Assembly (NCBI RefSeq): GCF_014770435.1
Contig: NZ_CP061739.1
Coordinates: 248,001-312,000, forward strand
Length of the DNA stretch: 64,000 nt
Source: Psychrobacter sp. 28M-43
Lineage (GTDB): Bacteria > Pseudomonadota > Gammaproteobacteria > Pseudomonadales > Moraxellaceae
Direction of reading: 5' to 3'
The translations under genes were made by a program, and so were the position numbers. The notes below the pieces were generated by a model. The model did not search any database. It saw only the letters and a program-made list of their open reading frames with translations, and was not told where the DNA came from. Positions 27,869-36,559 of the stretch are shown here, one piece after another; position 1 is the stretch's first letter; the number at the start of each line of letters is the position of its first letter.

Positions 27869-28183
27869 ATGTCTACTATACACAGCCCCTCAGCAGCCAA
27901 GCATGCTAGCTCGTTCGCTCGTACCAGTCGTCAGGCTGTCGCCACTTTATTTATTGGCAGTGTGGTTATGCTAGGATTGTCAGGCTGCGGGCAAAAAGGC
28001 GATCTATATCTGGCAGACTCTAGTAGTCAAACGATAGAGGGCAGTGCGTCTGTACTGGATAGTACTAGCCATCCACAAGACGCAGCCTTTGCCGGCATCG
28101 ACGATGATAACTATCAAAAAAACCGCTACCTAGAAGAGCAAATGGTACTACCTGAGCCTAGTACTGATCCCAACGACTATTAA
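27869..28183 (+). CDS. lptM: LptM-like lipoprotein (YifL family)
   Basis: 104 residues. The lipobox region is 'ATLFIGSVVMLGLSGCGQKGDLYL'; the 'LSGCGQKGDLYLP'-type sequence right after the lipid Cys is the signature of LptM/YifL, a small outer-membrane lipoprotein that assists assembly of the LptD-LptE lipopolysaccharide translocon. The rest is an acidic disordered tail. It lies upstream of lysA-dapF-xerC, as yifL lies by dapF in E. coli. The start is uncertain. The frame is open to 27749, where a GTG/ATG-initiated form would add a second hydrophobic helix. I chose the ATG at 27869, which gives one lipoprotein signal with a long polar n-region. Confidence 0.8.
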   Translation: MSTIHSPSAAKHASSFARTSRQAVATLFIGSVVMLGLSGCGQKGDLYLADSSSQTIEGSASVLDSTSHPQDAAFAGIDDDNYQKNRYLEEQMVLPEPSTDPNDY

Positions 28184-28372
28184 TTGCTAAGCTATTAATT
28201 ACTAGGCTAATAGTTGTTAAGCTGAGCCAATGGATAGCGGTTAGGTGCTTTTTAATTAACAGTTTAACTAACTGTCGATTCTTTACTACCTGATTGGCTA
28301 CATAACTTTAGAGTTTTGCTACCTAAATTTAATTTTCACCCTTGATAATCTGATTATATTAGAGATGTTTAT

Positions 28373-29749
28373 ATGAGTCATTCTGAACTACCTGCTGACT
28401 TAATCGATTCTGCTACTGGCGAATCCGTTACTATCCAAACTGAGCAAGGGTTGTATGTTGACCCGAAAGCGTTGAGTGCTCACTTGCCAGCGCTAAGCTA
28501 TCGCGACGATGTACTGTATATGGAGCAGGTCAGTATCGATGAGTTGGCAAAACAATATGGCACACCATGCTACGTGTATTCAAAGCAGGCAATATTGGAT
28601 GTTTATCAAGCTTATACTGATAGCTTTGCCAGTCTGAATCATCAGGTATGCTATGCCGTAAAAGCAAACTCTAACCTTGCCGTGCTTGGTGTCTTGGCAC
28701 AGGCAGGCGCTGGGTTTGACATTGTCTCTCGCGGTGAGCTAATGCGTGTGTTGGCGGCAGGTGGTGCAGCATCACGGGTGGTATTCTCAGGCGTTGGCAA
28801 AACGTATAGTGATATCGAATATGCGCTGACTCAAGGTATTGGCTGCTTCAATGTTGAGTCTATCAGCGAGCTGACTTTAATCAATGACGTCGCAAAGTCA
28901 CTTGATAAGCCTGCGCCAATCTCGTTACGCGTCAACCCTAACGTCGATGCCAAAACCCATCCGTATATCTCAACAGGTCTTAAAGACAACAAGTTCGGTA
29001 TCACTCATGAAGACGCACTAGCGGTTTATCAGCAAGCGGCTGATTTATCACATATCAACATCGTTGGTGTTGATTGTCATATTGGCTCGCAGTTGACTGA
29101 AGTAGAGCCATTTGTTGCAGCATTAGATAAAGTTATTGAGCTGATACATAGCCTGCGTGACGCAGGTGTTGAGTTACAGCATATCGATTTGGGCGGCGGT
29201 TTAGGTGTGCGCTATATCGATGAGACGCCTGTATCTATCGATGAGTTTGCCCAAGCGTTATTGCCAAAACTTAGCGAGCTTGGCTTGACTGTGTTTTTTG
29301 AGCCAGGTCGTAGTATCGTTGCCAACGCTGGTGTGCTATTGACTCAAGTTGACGTACTCAAGCCAACTGAGCATAAAAACTTTGCGATCGTTGATGCCGC
29401 TATGAATGACTTGATTCGTCCTGCTTTATATCAAGCTGAAATGGCCGTGATTCCAAGTGTGTTACCTAGTGCTGGTATCGATACGGATGGTACGCAGCCG
29501 TGGGATATCGTTGGCGCGATTTGCGAGACGGGTGATTTCTTGGCAAAAGACCGCCTACTATCATTGGCCACAGGTGATGTACTGGCCATTACGGGCGCAG
29601 GTGCTTACGGTTTTACCATGAGTAGTAATTATAACTCACGCCCGCGTGCTAGCGAAGTGATGGTGTCTGGCGATAGTCATCAGCTTATTCGCAAGCGCGA
29701 AACGATTGAAGCATTATATGCAGAAGAAGCATTGTGGCAGGCGCAGTAA
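28373..29749 (+). CDS. lysA: Diaminopimelate decarboxylase
   Basis: 458 residues, PLP enzyme converting meso-diaminopimelate to L-lysine. The PLP lysine is K97 in CYAVKANSN, followed by 'GFDIVSRGEL', 'VDCHIGSQL', 'IDLGGGLGVRY', 'EPGRSIVANAGV' and the dimer-interface active-site Cys in 'ICETGDFLAKDR'. It is about 40 residues longer than E. coli LysA because of an N-terminal polar extension. It is 189 bases after lptM and ends in its own strong terminator, so dapF probably has a separate promoter. Confidence 0.97.
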   Translation: MSHSELPADLIDSATGESVTIQTEQGLYVDPKALSAHLPALSYRDDVLYMEQVSIDELAKQYGTPCYVYSKQAILDVYQAYTDSFASLNHQVCYAVKANSNLAVLGVLAQAGAGFDIVSRGELMRVLAAGGAASRVVFSGVGKTYSDIEYALTQGIGCFNVESISELTLINDVAKSLDKPAPISLRVNPNVDAKTHPYISTGLKDNKFGITHEDALAVYQQAADLSHINIVGVDCHIGSQLTEVEPFVAALDKVIELIHSLRDAGVELQHIDLGGGLGVRYIDETPVSIDEFAQALLPKLSELGLTVFFEPGRSIVANAGVLLTQVDVLKPTEHKNFAIVDAAMNDLIRPALYQAEMAVIPSVLPSAGIDTDGTQPWDIVGAICETGDFLAKDRLLSLATGDVLAITGAGAYGFTMSSNYNSRPRASEVMVSGDSHQLIRKRETIEALYAEEALWQAQ

Positions 29750-29798
29750 GGCGATTAAAGACGAGCCAAAACTATCGCCGTATTTGATGGTTGAAGAG

Positions 29799-29830
29799 AA
29801 CCCATTGTGATAATGACAATGGGTTTTTTT
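29799..29830 (+). terminator. lysA terminator
   Basis: Perfect 10-bp stem AACCCATTGT / ACAATGGGTT, 7-base loop, then a run of T, 50 bases after the lysA stop. Confidence 0.9.
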
Positions 29831-30078
29831 ATGACTGGATTTTGAGGAAAGCGTTTTTTAATTAAAGCTGATTCTTAATTAAAGGCATGCCTTTAGTTGA
29901 AGGCAACACCATTCACAAAAATTAGAGTAGCAAGGAAAACGAGTGTAAGTACTACTCACTGTAGACTAAACAAGTTTGACACCGCTGCTCGTATTTTTTG
30001 GGATTGGTATTATTATGATTGTATCTGACAGCGTGCTAATATAAGGCATACATAAAAATAGGATAGGACATCAAAGAT
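29831..30078. other. Spacer between the lysA terminator and dapF
   Basis: Contains two direct copies of TTAATTAAAG (about 29858 and 29876) and the palindrome AAGGCATGCCTT, but no gene. It presumably carries the dapF-xerC promoter. Confidence 0.45.
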
Positions 30079-30966
30079 ATGCTAATAGAGTTTACTAAAA
30101 TGCATGGGTTGGGTAATGATTTCATGGTCATTGATTTAGTGACCCAGCGCTTAGATTTGACCAAGGATTTGGTGCAGTTATTGGGCGATCGTCACCTAGG
30201 CATTGGTTTTGATCAGCTGCTCGTAGTCGAGCCACCCATGCGCCCTGATGTCGATTTCAGTTATCGTATCTTTAATACTGATGGCACCGAAGTCGAACAA
30301 TGCGGCAATGGCGCGCGTTGTTTCGCACGTTTTGTGCAGGCACGTAAACTGTCATTTAAGCAGCGTCTACGCGTTGAGACGGCCAGCGGTATTATTTCCC
30401 TGACTACTGATCGTTACGGTTGGGTAGATGTCGATATGGGCAAGCCTAAATTTGAGCCAGATGAGATTCCGTTTAGCCCAAGAGCGACGACCAAAATTCA
30501 AAACACCTATCATCTTGATGTAAATGGTACGCCTGTACAGCTGTACGTTGCCAATATGGGTAACCCGCACGCTGTGATAAAAGTCGATGACGTACTCGAT
30601 GCTGATGTCGAGACTTTGGGCAAAGCAATTGAATCGCATCCTGCATTTCCAGACCGCGTCAATGTAGGCTTTATGCAAGTAATGAATCAGCGCCACATTC
30701 GTCTACGTGTGTACGAGCGCGGAGTGGGTGAGACGCAAGCTTGTGGTACGGGCGCGTGTGCAGCAGTAGCCGTTGGTATACGTGAAGGCTGGCTTGATGA
30801 GGGTGAGGAAGTTCGCGCACAGCTATACGGTGGTAGCATGATTATCAAATGGCAGCCAGGCTATTCAGTTACGATGACGGGTCCGACCGCTTTCGTCTAC
30901 GAAGGTGTATTTAGTCCAGATGGCCTAATGGCACAAGCAGGCCTTAAACCCAATGCTGAAGGCTGA
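30079..30966 (+). CDS. dapF: Diaminopimelate epimerase
   Basis: 295 residues. It epimerises LL- to meso-diaminopimelate for lysine and peptidoglycan. The two catalytic cysteines are present: Cys75 (NTDGTEVEQCGNGARC) and Cys222 (GVGETQACGTGACA). The start 'FTKMHGLGNDFMVID' is diagnostic. AGGATAGGAC precedes the ATG. It lies 46 bases before xerC; dapF-xerC linkage is conserved in gammaproteobacteria. Confidence 0.98.
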   Translation: MLIEFTKMHGLGNDFMVIDLVTQRLDLTKDLVQLLGDRHLGIGFDQLLVVEPPMRPDVDFSYRIFNTDGTEVEQCGNGARCFARFVQARKLSFKQRLRVETASGIISLTTDRYGWVDVDMGKPKFEPDEIPFSPRATTKIQNTYHLDVNGTPVQLYVANMGNPHAVIKVDDVLDADVETLGKAIESHPAFPDRVNVGFMQVMNQRHIRLRVYERGVGETQACGTGACAAVAVGIREGWLDEGEEVRAQLYGGSMIIKWQPGYSVTMTGPTAFVYEGVFSPDGLMAQAGLKPNAEG

Positions 30967-31012
30967 TAACTGTTGTTAGGCCAGTCGTATAAATGCCAAG
31001 GATGGTTCTAAT

Positions 31013-32035
31013 ATGGTTATGTCTACTGATAAAGACACTCAGGCGGCGAGCTCAGCACCTTGGCTATCTACTGAGCTGGCCGCCAATATAGAGTCAGACG
31101 CTGCCTTACGAGAGCTACTCGCACCTGTGCATTGTTGGCTCAATACATTGTCTGTGCGCAACCATTCGCCGCATACTCTGACCGCTTATTTCGCTGGTTT
31201 AAATCAACTGGCGTTATTTTTGCGTGGGAAGCGTCTAACGTGGACACGCTGTGATAAACGGCAACTGGCCCAGCACATCAGTCAACGTCTTGATGAAGAT
31301 AAGTTGGCGCTTGCCAGTGTCCAGCAAGAGTTGTCTGCGATTCGGCATTTTTATGGTTGGATGATTGAAGAAGCGCTAGCACGTATCAACCCAACCACTG
31401 GCTATCAGCTTAAGCGTAGTCCTAGACCGCTGCCTTCTATCGCTGATGTCGATTTACTGACTCAGCTACTCGATCAAGAGATTCCTGATACACCAGAGCA
31501 AGCGCGCTTATGGTTACGTGACAAAGCTATGTTTGAACTGCTCTATAGTAGTGGCTTGCGAGTTGGCGAGTTGGTTGCACTCGATATGGCAGATGTAGAC
31601 TTGTCTGAGTTACGGGTACGCGTCACGGGTAAGGGTAATAAAACACGCCTAGTACCATTAGGGATAAAGGCTGCAGAAGCGATTAGTCGCTACCTGCCGC
31701 ATCGTAACCTTTGGGTAGAGCAGATGGATAGCGCATTGTTCATCAGTGAAAAGCTTGGCACCAGATTATCAACACGGGCAGTGCAGCAGCGTTTAAAAGT
31801 CGCTGCCACCCGCGCAGGTATTGCCCAAAACATGTATCCCCATTTATTGCGTCATTGTTTTGCATCACATATGCTGTCAGGCAGTGGTGACTTGCGCGCT
31901 GTACAAGAGATGCTCGGGCATAGTGATATTAGCACCACGCAAATTTATACTCACGTTGATTTTGCAAAATTAACGCAGGTTTATGATCGCGCGCATCCAC
32001 GAGCAACTCATGCTCAAAATGAAGAATTGCCTTAG
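31013..32035 (+). CDS. xerC: Tyrosine recombinase XerC
   Basis: 340 residues. It resolves chromosome dimers at dif with XerD. The N-terminal SAM-like core-binding domain spans about 30-125 and the catalytic domain the rest, with Arg183 (SSGLRVGEL), Lys208, His277 and Arg280 (HLLRHCFASHML), His303 (LGHSDIS) and nucleophile Tyr312 (TTQIYTHV) all in place. About 25 extra N-terminal residues compared with E. coli XerC. The dapF linkage supports XerC rather than XerD. Confidence 0.95.
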   Translation: MVMSTDKDTQAASSAPWLSTELAANIESDAALRELLAPVHCWLNTLSVRNHSPHTLTAYFAGLNQLALFLRGKRLTWTRCDKRQLAQHISQRLDEDKLALASVQQELSAIRHFYGWMIEEALARINPTTGYQLKRSPRPLPSIADVDLLTQLLDQEIPDTPEQARLWLRDKAMFELLYSSGLRVGELVALDMADVDLSELRVRVTGKGNKTRLVPLGIKAAEAISRYLPHRNLWVEQMDSALFISEKLGTRLSTRAVQQRLKVAATRAGIAQNMYPHLLRHCFASHMLSGSGDLRAVQEMLGHSDISTTQIYTHVDFAKLTQVYDRAHPRATHAQNEELP

Positions 32036-32068
32036 CAATTAGGCACGAAATCCACTGAATTTCACAAT

Positions 32069-32938
32069 TTACGCCAAACGATGGCAATCAAAGATAGGTA
32101 GTTTTTGGCGGCCTTGCTCTTGCGCTTGCTTGTCTAATGACGCCATGACGATGGCATATTGTTTATCCAACTCGCTATCGTCATAGATTGCGATAACACT
32201 ACTATCAAACGCTGTAATAGCTGCATGTCCCCATGTTTGACGGGTACTACCATCTTTGTAGAGATGATCACCACCTTGCGCTGCGCCAATGACCATACAT
32301 TGACTATCTAGAGCACGCGCTCGTAACAGCAGCGACCAGTGTGCTTGCCCAGTTAAGTATGTAAACGCAGAGGGTGCACTCAACAGTTCAGCACCTGCTT
32401 GTCGCAGACGCTGCGCCAATGCTGGGAAGCGCAAATCAAAACATACCATCATGCCGAGTTGATAGACTGTACTGCCTACTGCTAGTGGCGCAACTACGGT
32501 CTGCGTACCCGGTTCAAAGGTTGCAGCTTCGTTATAGCTGCCATGCTTATCGGCCACAGTTGCAGTAAACAGATGAATCTTATCGTAGCGTGCGACACGG
32601 GTGCCATCTGGTGCAAACAGCTGGCTCACTTGGCGCAATCTACCATCAGGAACGACAGTACCATCAGGACGATAATAGCAAGGTAATGAGCCTGCTAGTA
32701 CATGGATACCAGCAGTGCGTGCGTAATCTGATATCGTCGCTGATAATTCGTCAAAACGCTCAGCAGTAGCAGATTGCTGTCCCATACTACAGCAGTTCTC
32801 AGGCAATACAACAAGCTCAGCACCTTGAGCTTGTGCGTCTGTGATAGCGGCTTTGATATCTGCTAGATTATCCTCAATATTCTGCTGACTGTTCATTTGA
32901 ATAGCAGCGACGTTAAGTTGATGGTTACTTGAATTCAT
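32069..32938 (-). CDS. Carbon-nitrogen hydrolase (Nit1-type nitrilase superfamily)
   Basis: 289 residues with the nitrilase-superfamily triad Glu47 (VVLPENCCSMGQ), Lys120 (RYDKIHLF) and Cys166 (GMMVCFDLRFP). It resembles the Nit1/YafV-YbeM branch, whose members hydrolyse deaminated glutathione or omega-amides of alpha-keto acids. A role in metabolite repair is likely but the substrate cannot be settled from sequence. It converges on xerC with only 33 bases between stops and no obvious hairpin there. Confidence 0.85.
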   Translation of the reverse strand: MNSSNHQLNVAAIQMNSQQNIEDNLADIKAAITDAQAQGAELVVLPENCCSMGQQSATAERFDELSATISDYARTAGIHVLAGSLPCYYRPDGTVVPDGRLRQVSQLFAPDGTRVARYDKIHLFTATVADKHGSYNEAATFEPGTQTVVAPLAVGSTVYQLGMMVCFDLRFPALAQRLRQAGAELLSAPSAFTYLTGQAHWSLLLRARALDSQCMVIGAAQGGDHLYKDGSTRQTWGHAAITAFDSSVIAIYDDSELDKQYAIVMASLDKQAQEQGRQKLPIFDCHRLA

Positions 32939-33225
32939 GACAATATTCCTATTGGGTGTGAGCTGTATTGGCCATTTACCGTAATTTATTTATTATAATA
33001 TTTTCGCGGTAATGAGCAGACTGCTCGTATTTATGGGTTGCTCATCCTTGCCAAGATGATAGTTTACTAGCGATAGCAAACCAAACGTATCCGGACAAAA
33101 CATAAATTATCATAGCAAAATTGTGGCAAAAAATGCTATCGTCATGTCCTAATAAGATTTATGTCGTTACCTTTACTGACAGAATAAACACAATATCACT
33201 AAGATCGGAGTGCAATAAGCCGCCC

Positions 33226-34884
33226 ATGAGTATGTCGTTCGGATTGGCGACCACGCTGAGCAACTCACAAAAGCTAACCCCGCAAATGCAGCAAGCCATA
33301 AAATTGCTGCAGCTCTCTAGTCTTGAGCTCGCACAAGAGGTTCAGGCAAAGCTAGATAGTAATCCATTACTTGAACGTATCGAAAACGATGACGAATACG
33401 ACAGTGGTGACGATGAAATAGAGGAGTGGAGCGAGCCGTTGACGCTTGATAGCTGGAATCAAAGTAGCAGTGACTCATTCGAATCAGTACCTACTACCAG
33501 TACAGAGTACAGCGGCGATAGTAGCGATAGCTTCAGTGATAGTTTAGATAAATTACAACAGCCTAATATCGATGATAGTGCAATAGATGTAGATAGCTAC
33601 GGCAGTTCAGATGCTGATAGCTTTGATATAGGTAGCTTTGACACGGGTAACTATGCTTCTACCGCAGCGGGCTCTGGCAATAGTAGGGGTGATGAAGATT
33701 TTGATAGTTACCAAGGCGGTACTTCGTCCACCATTCAAGATCATGTGCGCTGGCAGCTGAACTTTAAGCGTTTATCAGAGGCCGATACGCTGATTGCAGA
33801 ATATTTAATAGACTCCATGGATGATATGGGCTTTATTCGAATTGATATAGATGAGCTACTGCAGAGCTTTGATACGATGGCAAGTTTCTATCAATGGGAT
33901 GAGCGCGTTGAAAAAGAAGAGGTCTTGACGGTATTACGTATCATCCAGTCCTGTGATCCAGTTGGCGTAGGGGCGCGTCATTTAAGCGAGTGCTTATCGA
34001 TTCAGCTATCTAAGCTAGATGCCCACACCGAATATCTACAAGAAGCTCGAGCGTTGCTATCAGCGAGCGAGCATTTAGTCAGTAATAATATTAAAGCACT
34101 GACTGAACGCACAGGGCTTGCACCAGAATACATCACACCTGCGCTTACGCTACTACGTACCTTAAATGCTTCGCCAGGGCTGCTGTTTCAGTCTAGCCAG
34201 CCTGACTATGCCCAGCCGCCTGAGAGCTACGATATTCCAGATGTGTTGGTCACACCTGTTAGAAACAATAAGGCGACAAGTAACTCTGAAGTAGAAGAGG
34301 ATGGCTGGTATGTACGCCTTAATCCAGACACCTTACCAAAACTACGCGTAAACCAAGAATATGCCAACTTAGTCAAGCGCGGCGATGACAGCCCTGACAA
34401 TCAATATCTGCGCGAAAACCTTACTGATGCTCGACTGTTTATTCGTAGTATCGAAGAGCGCAATCAAAATCTACTTAAAGTAGCAACCAGCATTGTACGC
34501 TATCAACAAGAGTTCCTGCAGCATGGTGCAACCGCCATGCAACCTCTGATATTAAAGGCCATTGCTGAAGAAGTTGACTTGCATGAGTCTACGGTCTCAC
34601 GCCTTACCACCAGTAAAACTATCTTGACGCCGCAAGGGTTGTTTTCTTTGAAACACTTCTTCTCATCTCACGTAAGTAGTGCTGACGGAGATATCTCATC
34701 GACCGCTATCAGTGCCATGATTAAAAAGCTCATCGCTGACGAAGATCCCAAAAAACCATTATCAGACAGTCGTATCAAAGATGAGCTGTTAGCAGATGGT
34801 ATCGATATAGCCAGAAGAACCGTTGCCAAATATCGTGAAGCAATGAATATTGGCTCGTCTACTCAGCGCAAACAGAAATACTAA
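33226..34884 (+). CDS. rpoN: RNA polymerase sigma-54 factor
   Basis: 552 residues from the ATG at 33226. The Gln/Leu-rich region I (SFGLATTLSNSQKLTPQMQQAIKLLQLSSLELAQEVQ) starts the protein and binds bEBP activators. Region II (about 55-170) is long, acidic and Ser/Asp-rich. The core-binding domain follows, and the C-terminal RpoN box ARRTVAKYRE recognises the -24 element. The upstream open frame (to 33121) is not RpoN-like. GGAG is 15 bases before the ATG, a little far; the second ATG (33232) would be better spaced. Followed by hpf, as usual. I did not find a lptB gene upstream, its common neighbour. Confidence 0.96.
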   Translation: MSMSFGLATTLSNSQKLTPQMQQAIKLLQLSSLELAQEVQAKLDSNPLLERIENDDEYDSGDDEIEEWSEPLTLDSWNQSSSDSFESVPTTSTEYSGDSSDSFSDSLDKLQQPNIDDSAIDVDSYGSSDADSFDIGSFDTGNYASTAAGSGNSRGDEDFDSYQGGTSSTIQDHVRWQLNFKRLSEADTLIAEYLIDSMDDMGFIRIDIDELLQSFDTMASFYQWDERVEKEEVLTVLRIIQSCDPVGVGARHLSECLSIQLSKLDAHTEYLQEARALLSASEHLVSNNIKALTERTGLAPEYITPALTLLRTLNASPGLLFQSSQPDYAQPPESYDIPDVLVTPVRNNKATSNSEVEEDGWYVRLNPDTLPKLRVNQEYANLVKRGDDSPDNQYLRENLTDARLFIRSIEERNQNLLKVATSIVRYQQEFLQHGATAMQPLILKAIAEEVDLHESTVSRLTTSKTILTPQGLFSLKHFFSSHVSSADGDISSTAISAMIKKLIADEDPKKPLSDSRIKDELLADGIDIARRTVAKYREAMNIGSSTQRKQKY

Positions 34885-35243
34885 TTATCTAAGCTCGTTT
34901 TTCTATAAGCTTAATGGCTACCTGTCTGTATAGTGCAATACAGATATAAAAAATAAAATTTTTTGATTATATAGAAACCAAATAGAAATAATAGTTATTG
35001 TTACACTTAATTACAATTTAACGGCTTGCTACTGAGCGATTTTCATGACAAATTAGAGTCATACCAACAATGAACACCAAATGCCGATTTATAGTATTTA
35101 TTTACAACTAATAAAGGAGACGATAAAAGGATACGTCGACACATTACTAGAGGCATTGGTATAGTTAGTGGTAAGGCAGGATGACAAGAGCAAGAATGCT
35201 ACCTCATCTGTTGATTGTAAGTTACAAATAAAAGGACAACAAT
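34885..35243. other. Spacer between rpoN and hpf
   Basis: Holds a 7-bp hairpin TCTGTAT / ATACAGA (34925-34944) followed by an A/T-rich stretch, possibly a weak rpoN terminator, and otherwise nothing recognisable. At 359 bases it is longer than in most rpoN-hpf pairs, so hpf probably has its own promoter. Confidence 0.45.
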
Positions 35244-35624
35244 ATGAATGTTTCTATCAGTGGTCATCATATCAGCGTTACAGAAGCTATGGACACAGCA
35301 GTACGCGAGAAGCTTGAAAAAGTAGAGCGTCACTTCGATCAGATACAAAGTATTCAAGTGATTTTATCGTTAGACAATAGCGGTGCTAGCGACGGCGGTA
35401 AAAAGAGCCATAAAGCTGAAGCAATTATGCGTGTCTCGGGTCAAGAAATGTTTGTCCAAGCGTATGAAGATGATATGTATAAAGCCATTAACGAGATGGC
35501 AGACAAGCTAGATAGACAAGTACGTAAGTATAAAACCCGTCAGGAGCGCAAAAAGACTCAGGGTGCAGGACGCGATAGTCGCTATCAGGATCTAACCCCT
35601 GCAGAAGCAGTACCAGCAGCATAG
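35244..35624 (+). CDS. hpf: Ribosome hibernation promoting factor (short HPF/YhbH)
   Basis: 126 residues. 'MNVSISGHHISVTEAMDTAVREKLEKVERHFDQIQSIQVIL' and 'FVQAYEDDMYKAINEMADKLDRQVRKYKTRQERK' are the S30AE/HPF fold, which binds the 30S decoding centre and supports 100S dimers in stationary phase. The basic tail plus a 20-residue extension (TQGAGRDSRYQDLTPAEAVPAA) is longer than E. coli HPF (95). GGAC precedes the ATG. Placed after rpoN as usual, but ptsN does not follow. Confidence 0.94.
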   Translation: MNVSISGHHISVTEAMDTAVREKLEKVERHFDQIQSIQVILSLDNSGASDGGKKSHKAEAIMRVSGQEMFVQAYEDDMYKAINEMADKLDRQVRKYKTRQERKKTQGAGRDSRYQDLTPAEAVPAA

Positions 35625-35726
35625 TTCGAGTTTAAAACTTTGAACACTATCGTTACAAGCTAGTGAAAGTAGACTAAGAGAATAAAAAATTTATAAGTAG
35701 CTACTGCATTGGTTTGTAGTTGACAT

Positions 35727-35767
35727 AAAAAAAGACCTCTAACGTGTAATACGTTGAGGTCTTTTTT
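35727..35767. terminator. Bidirectional terminator between hpf and thiS
   Basis: AAAAAGACCTC, bulge T, AACGT / ACGTT, GAGGTCTTTTT with loop GTAAT; a strong stem with A- and T-runs on both sides for converging hpf and thiS. Confidence 0.9.
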
Positions 35768-35832
35768 AGCATTGGTAAACTTAGAACGAAAATGAACTAG
35801 CTGTCAGCTCAAGCTTATCTGTCTAAATACTA

Positions 35833-36033
35833 TTAACCACCGCCGACGGCTTGTACTACTTCTATATTCATACCTTCTACAATACGTAGTTGAGCAAGCT
35901 CGCTTTTTGGCATCAACTCGCCGTCTACTTCTACAGCGTAACGACCTTGGCTAAGACCAAGTTCATTGATAACTAGTTGCACAGTCTGATGAGTGGTTTG
36001 CAAGCTTTTACCATTGACACTAATGGTGCTCAT
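35833..36033 (-). CDS. thiS: Sulfur carrier protein ThiS
   Basis: 66 residues with the ubiquitin-like fold and C-terminal Gly-Gly (VVQAVGGG), the end that is adenylated by ThiF and thiocarboxylated to give sulfur to the thiazole ring. 'ISVNGKSLQTTHQTVQLVINELGLSQGRYAVEVDGELMPKSELAQLRIVEGMNIEVV' is standard. ThiG, its partner, is not next to it but 25 kb away (61134-61955). The neighbouring DUF423 and rpoH genes on the same strand resemble the arrangement I recall in Pseudomonas, where thiG follows thiS. Confidence 0.93.
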   Translation of the reverse strand: MSTISVNGKSLQTTHQTVQLVINELGLSQGRYAVEVDGELMPKSELAQLRIVEGMNIEVVQAVGGG

Positions 36034-36160
36034 ATTAAATACTCCCTAATATTTTAAAATTCCTGTTTATCTGCTATTCATTGCGTATCTTTTGCTTTAT
36101 TACTGATAGTTCGTTGCAGCTGATGCAAAGAGCTAAAAATAACAATAACTATCGAGTAGC

Positions 36161-36535
36161 TCAGCTAACTGGGTCCTTCAATCGAAAGGCGGAAACGGCA
36201 AACCATAGCCAACCTGCAATCATAAGAACACCGCCAATAGGCGTAATCGCACCGAACCAACGCGGTGCACCAAGCGTCATGGCATACAAACTACCAGCGA
36301 AAATGATAATACCAATTTGTAGTAACCAAGCGGTCGTCTGAGTAATATCTCTCAAACGAATCAGTAAACCCACAAGCAATAATCCAAGCGCATGTACAAA
36401 CAAATATAGCGTTGCCGTATGCCACCACTCGAGCTGCTGCATGCTGACATGACCTTCTAAACCATGCGCACCAAATGCACCTAAGGCCACGGCGATAGCC
36501 ATATTAATTGCTGCAATACCGATCCAATTTAACAT
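36161..36535 (-). CDS. DUF423 membrane protein (YgdD family)
   Basis: 124 residues with four hydrophobic segments. 'AINMAIAVALGAFGAHGLEGHVSMQQLEWWHTATLYLFVHALGLLL' carries the conserved GAFGAHGL and WHTA motifs of the family; 'GSLYAMTLGAPRWFGAITPIGGVLMIAGWLWF' is the C-terminal pair of helices. Inner membrane protein of unknown function. It lies 24 bases after rpoH on the same strand and 127 bases before thiS, so a rpoH-DUF423(-thiS) transcript is likely. Confidence 0.9.
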   Translation of the reverse strand: MLNWIGIAAINMAIAVALGAFGAHGLEGHVSMQQLEWWHTATLYLFVHALGLLLVGLLIRLRDITQTTAWLLQIGIIIFAGSLYAMTLGAPRWFGAITPIGGVLMIAGWLWFAVSAFRLKDPVS

Positions 36536-36559
36536 TGAACAACTCGTATCATCTTAAGG

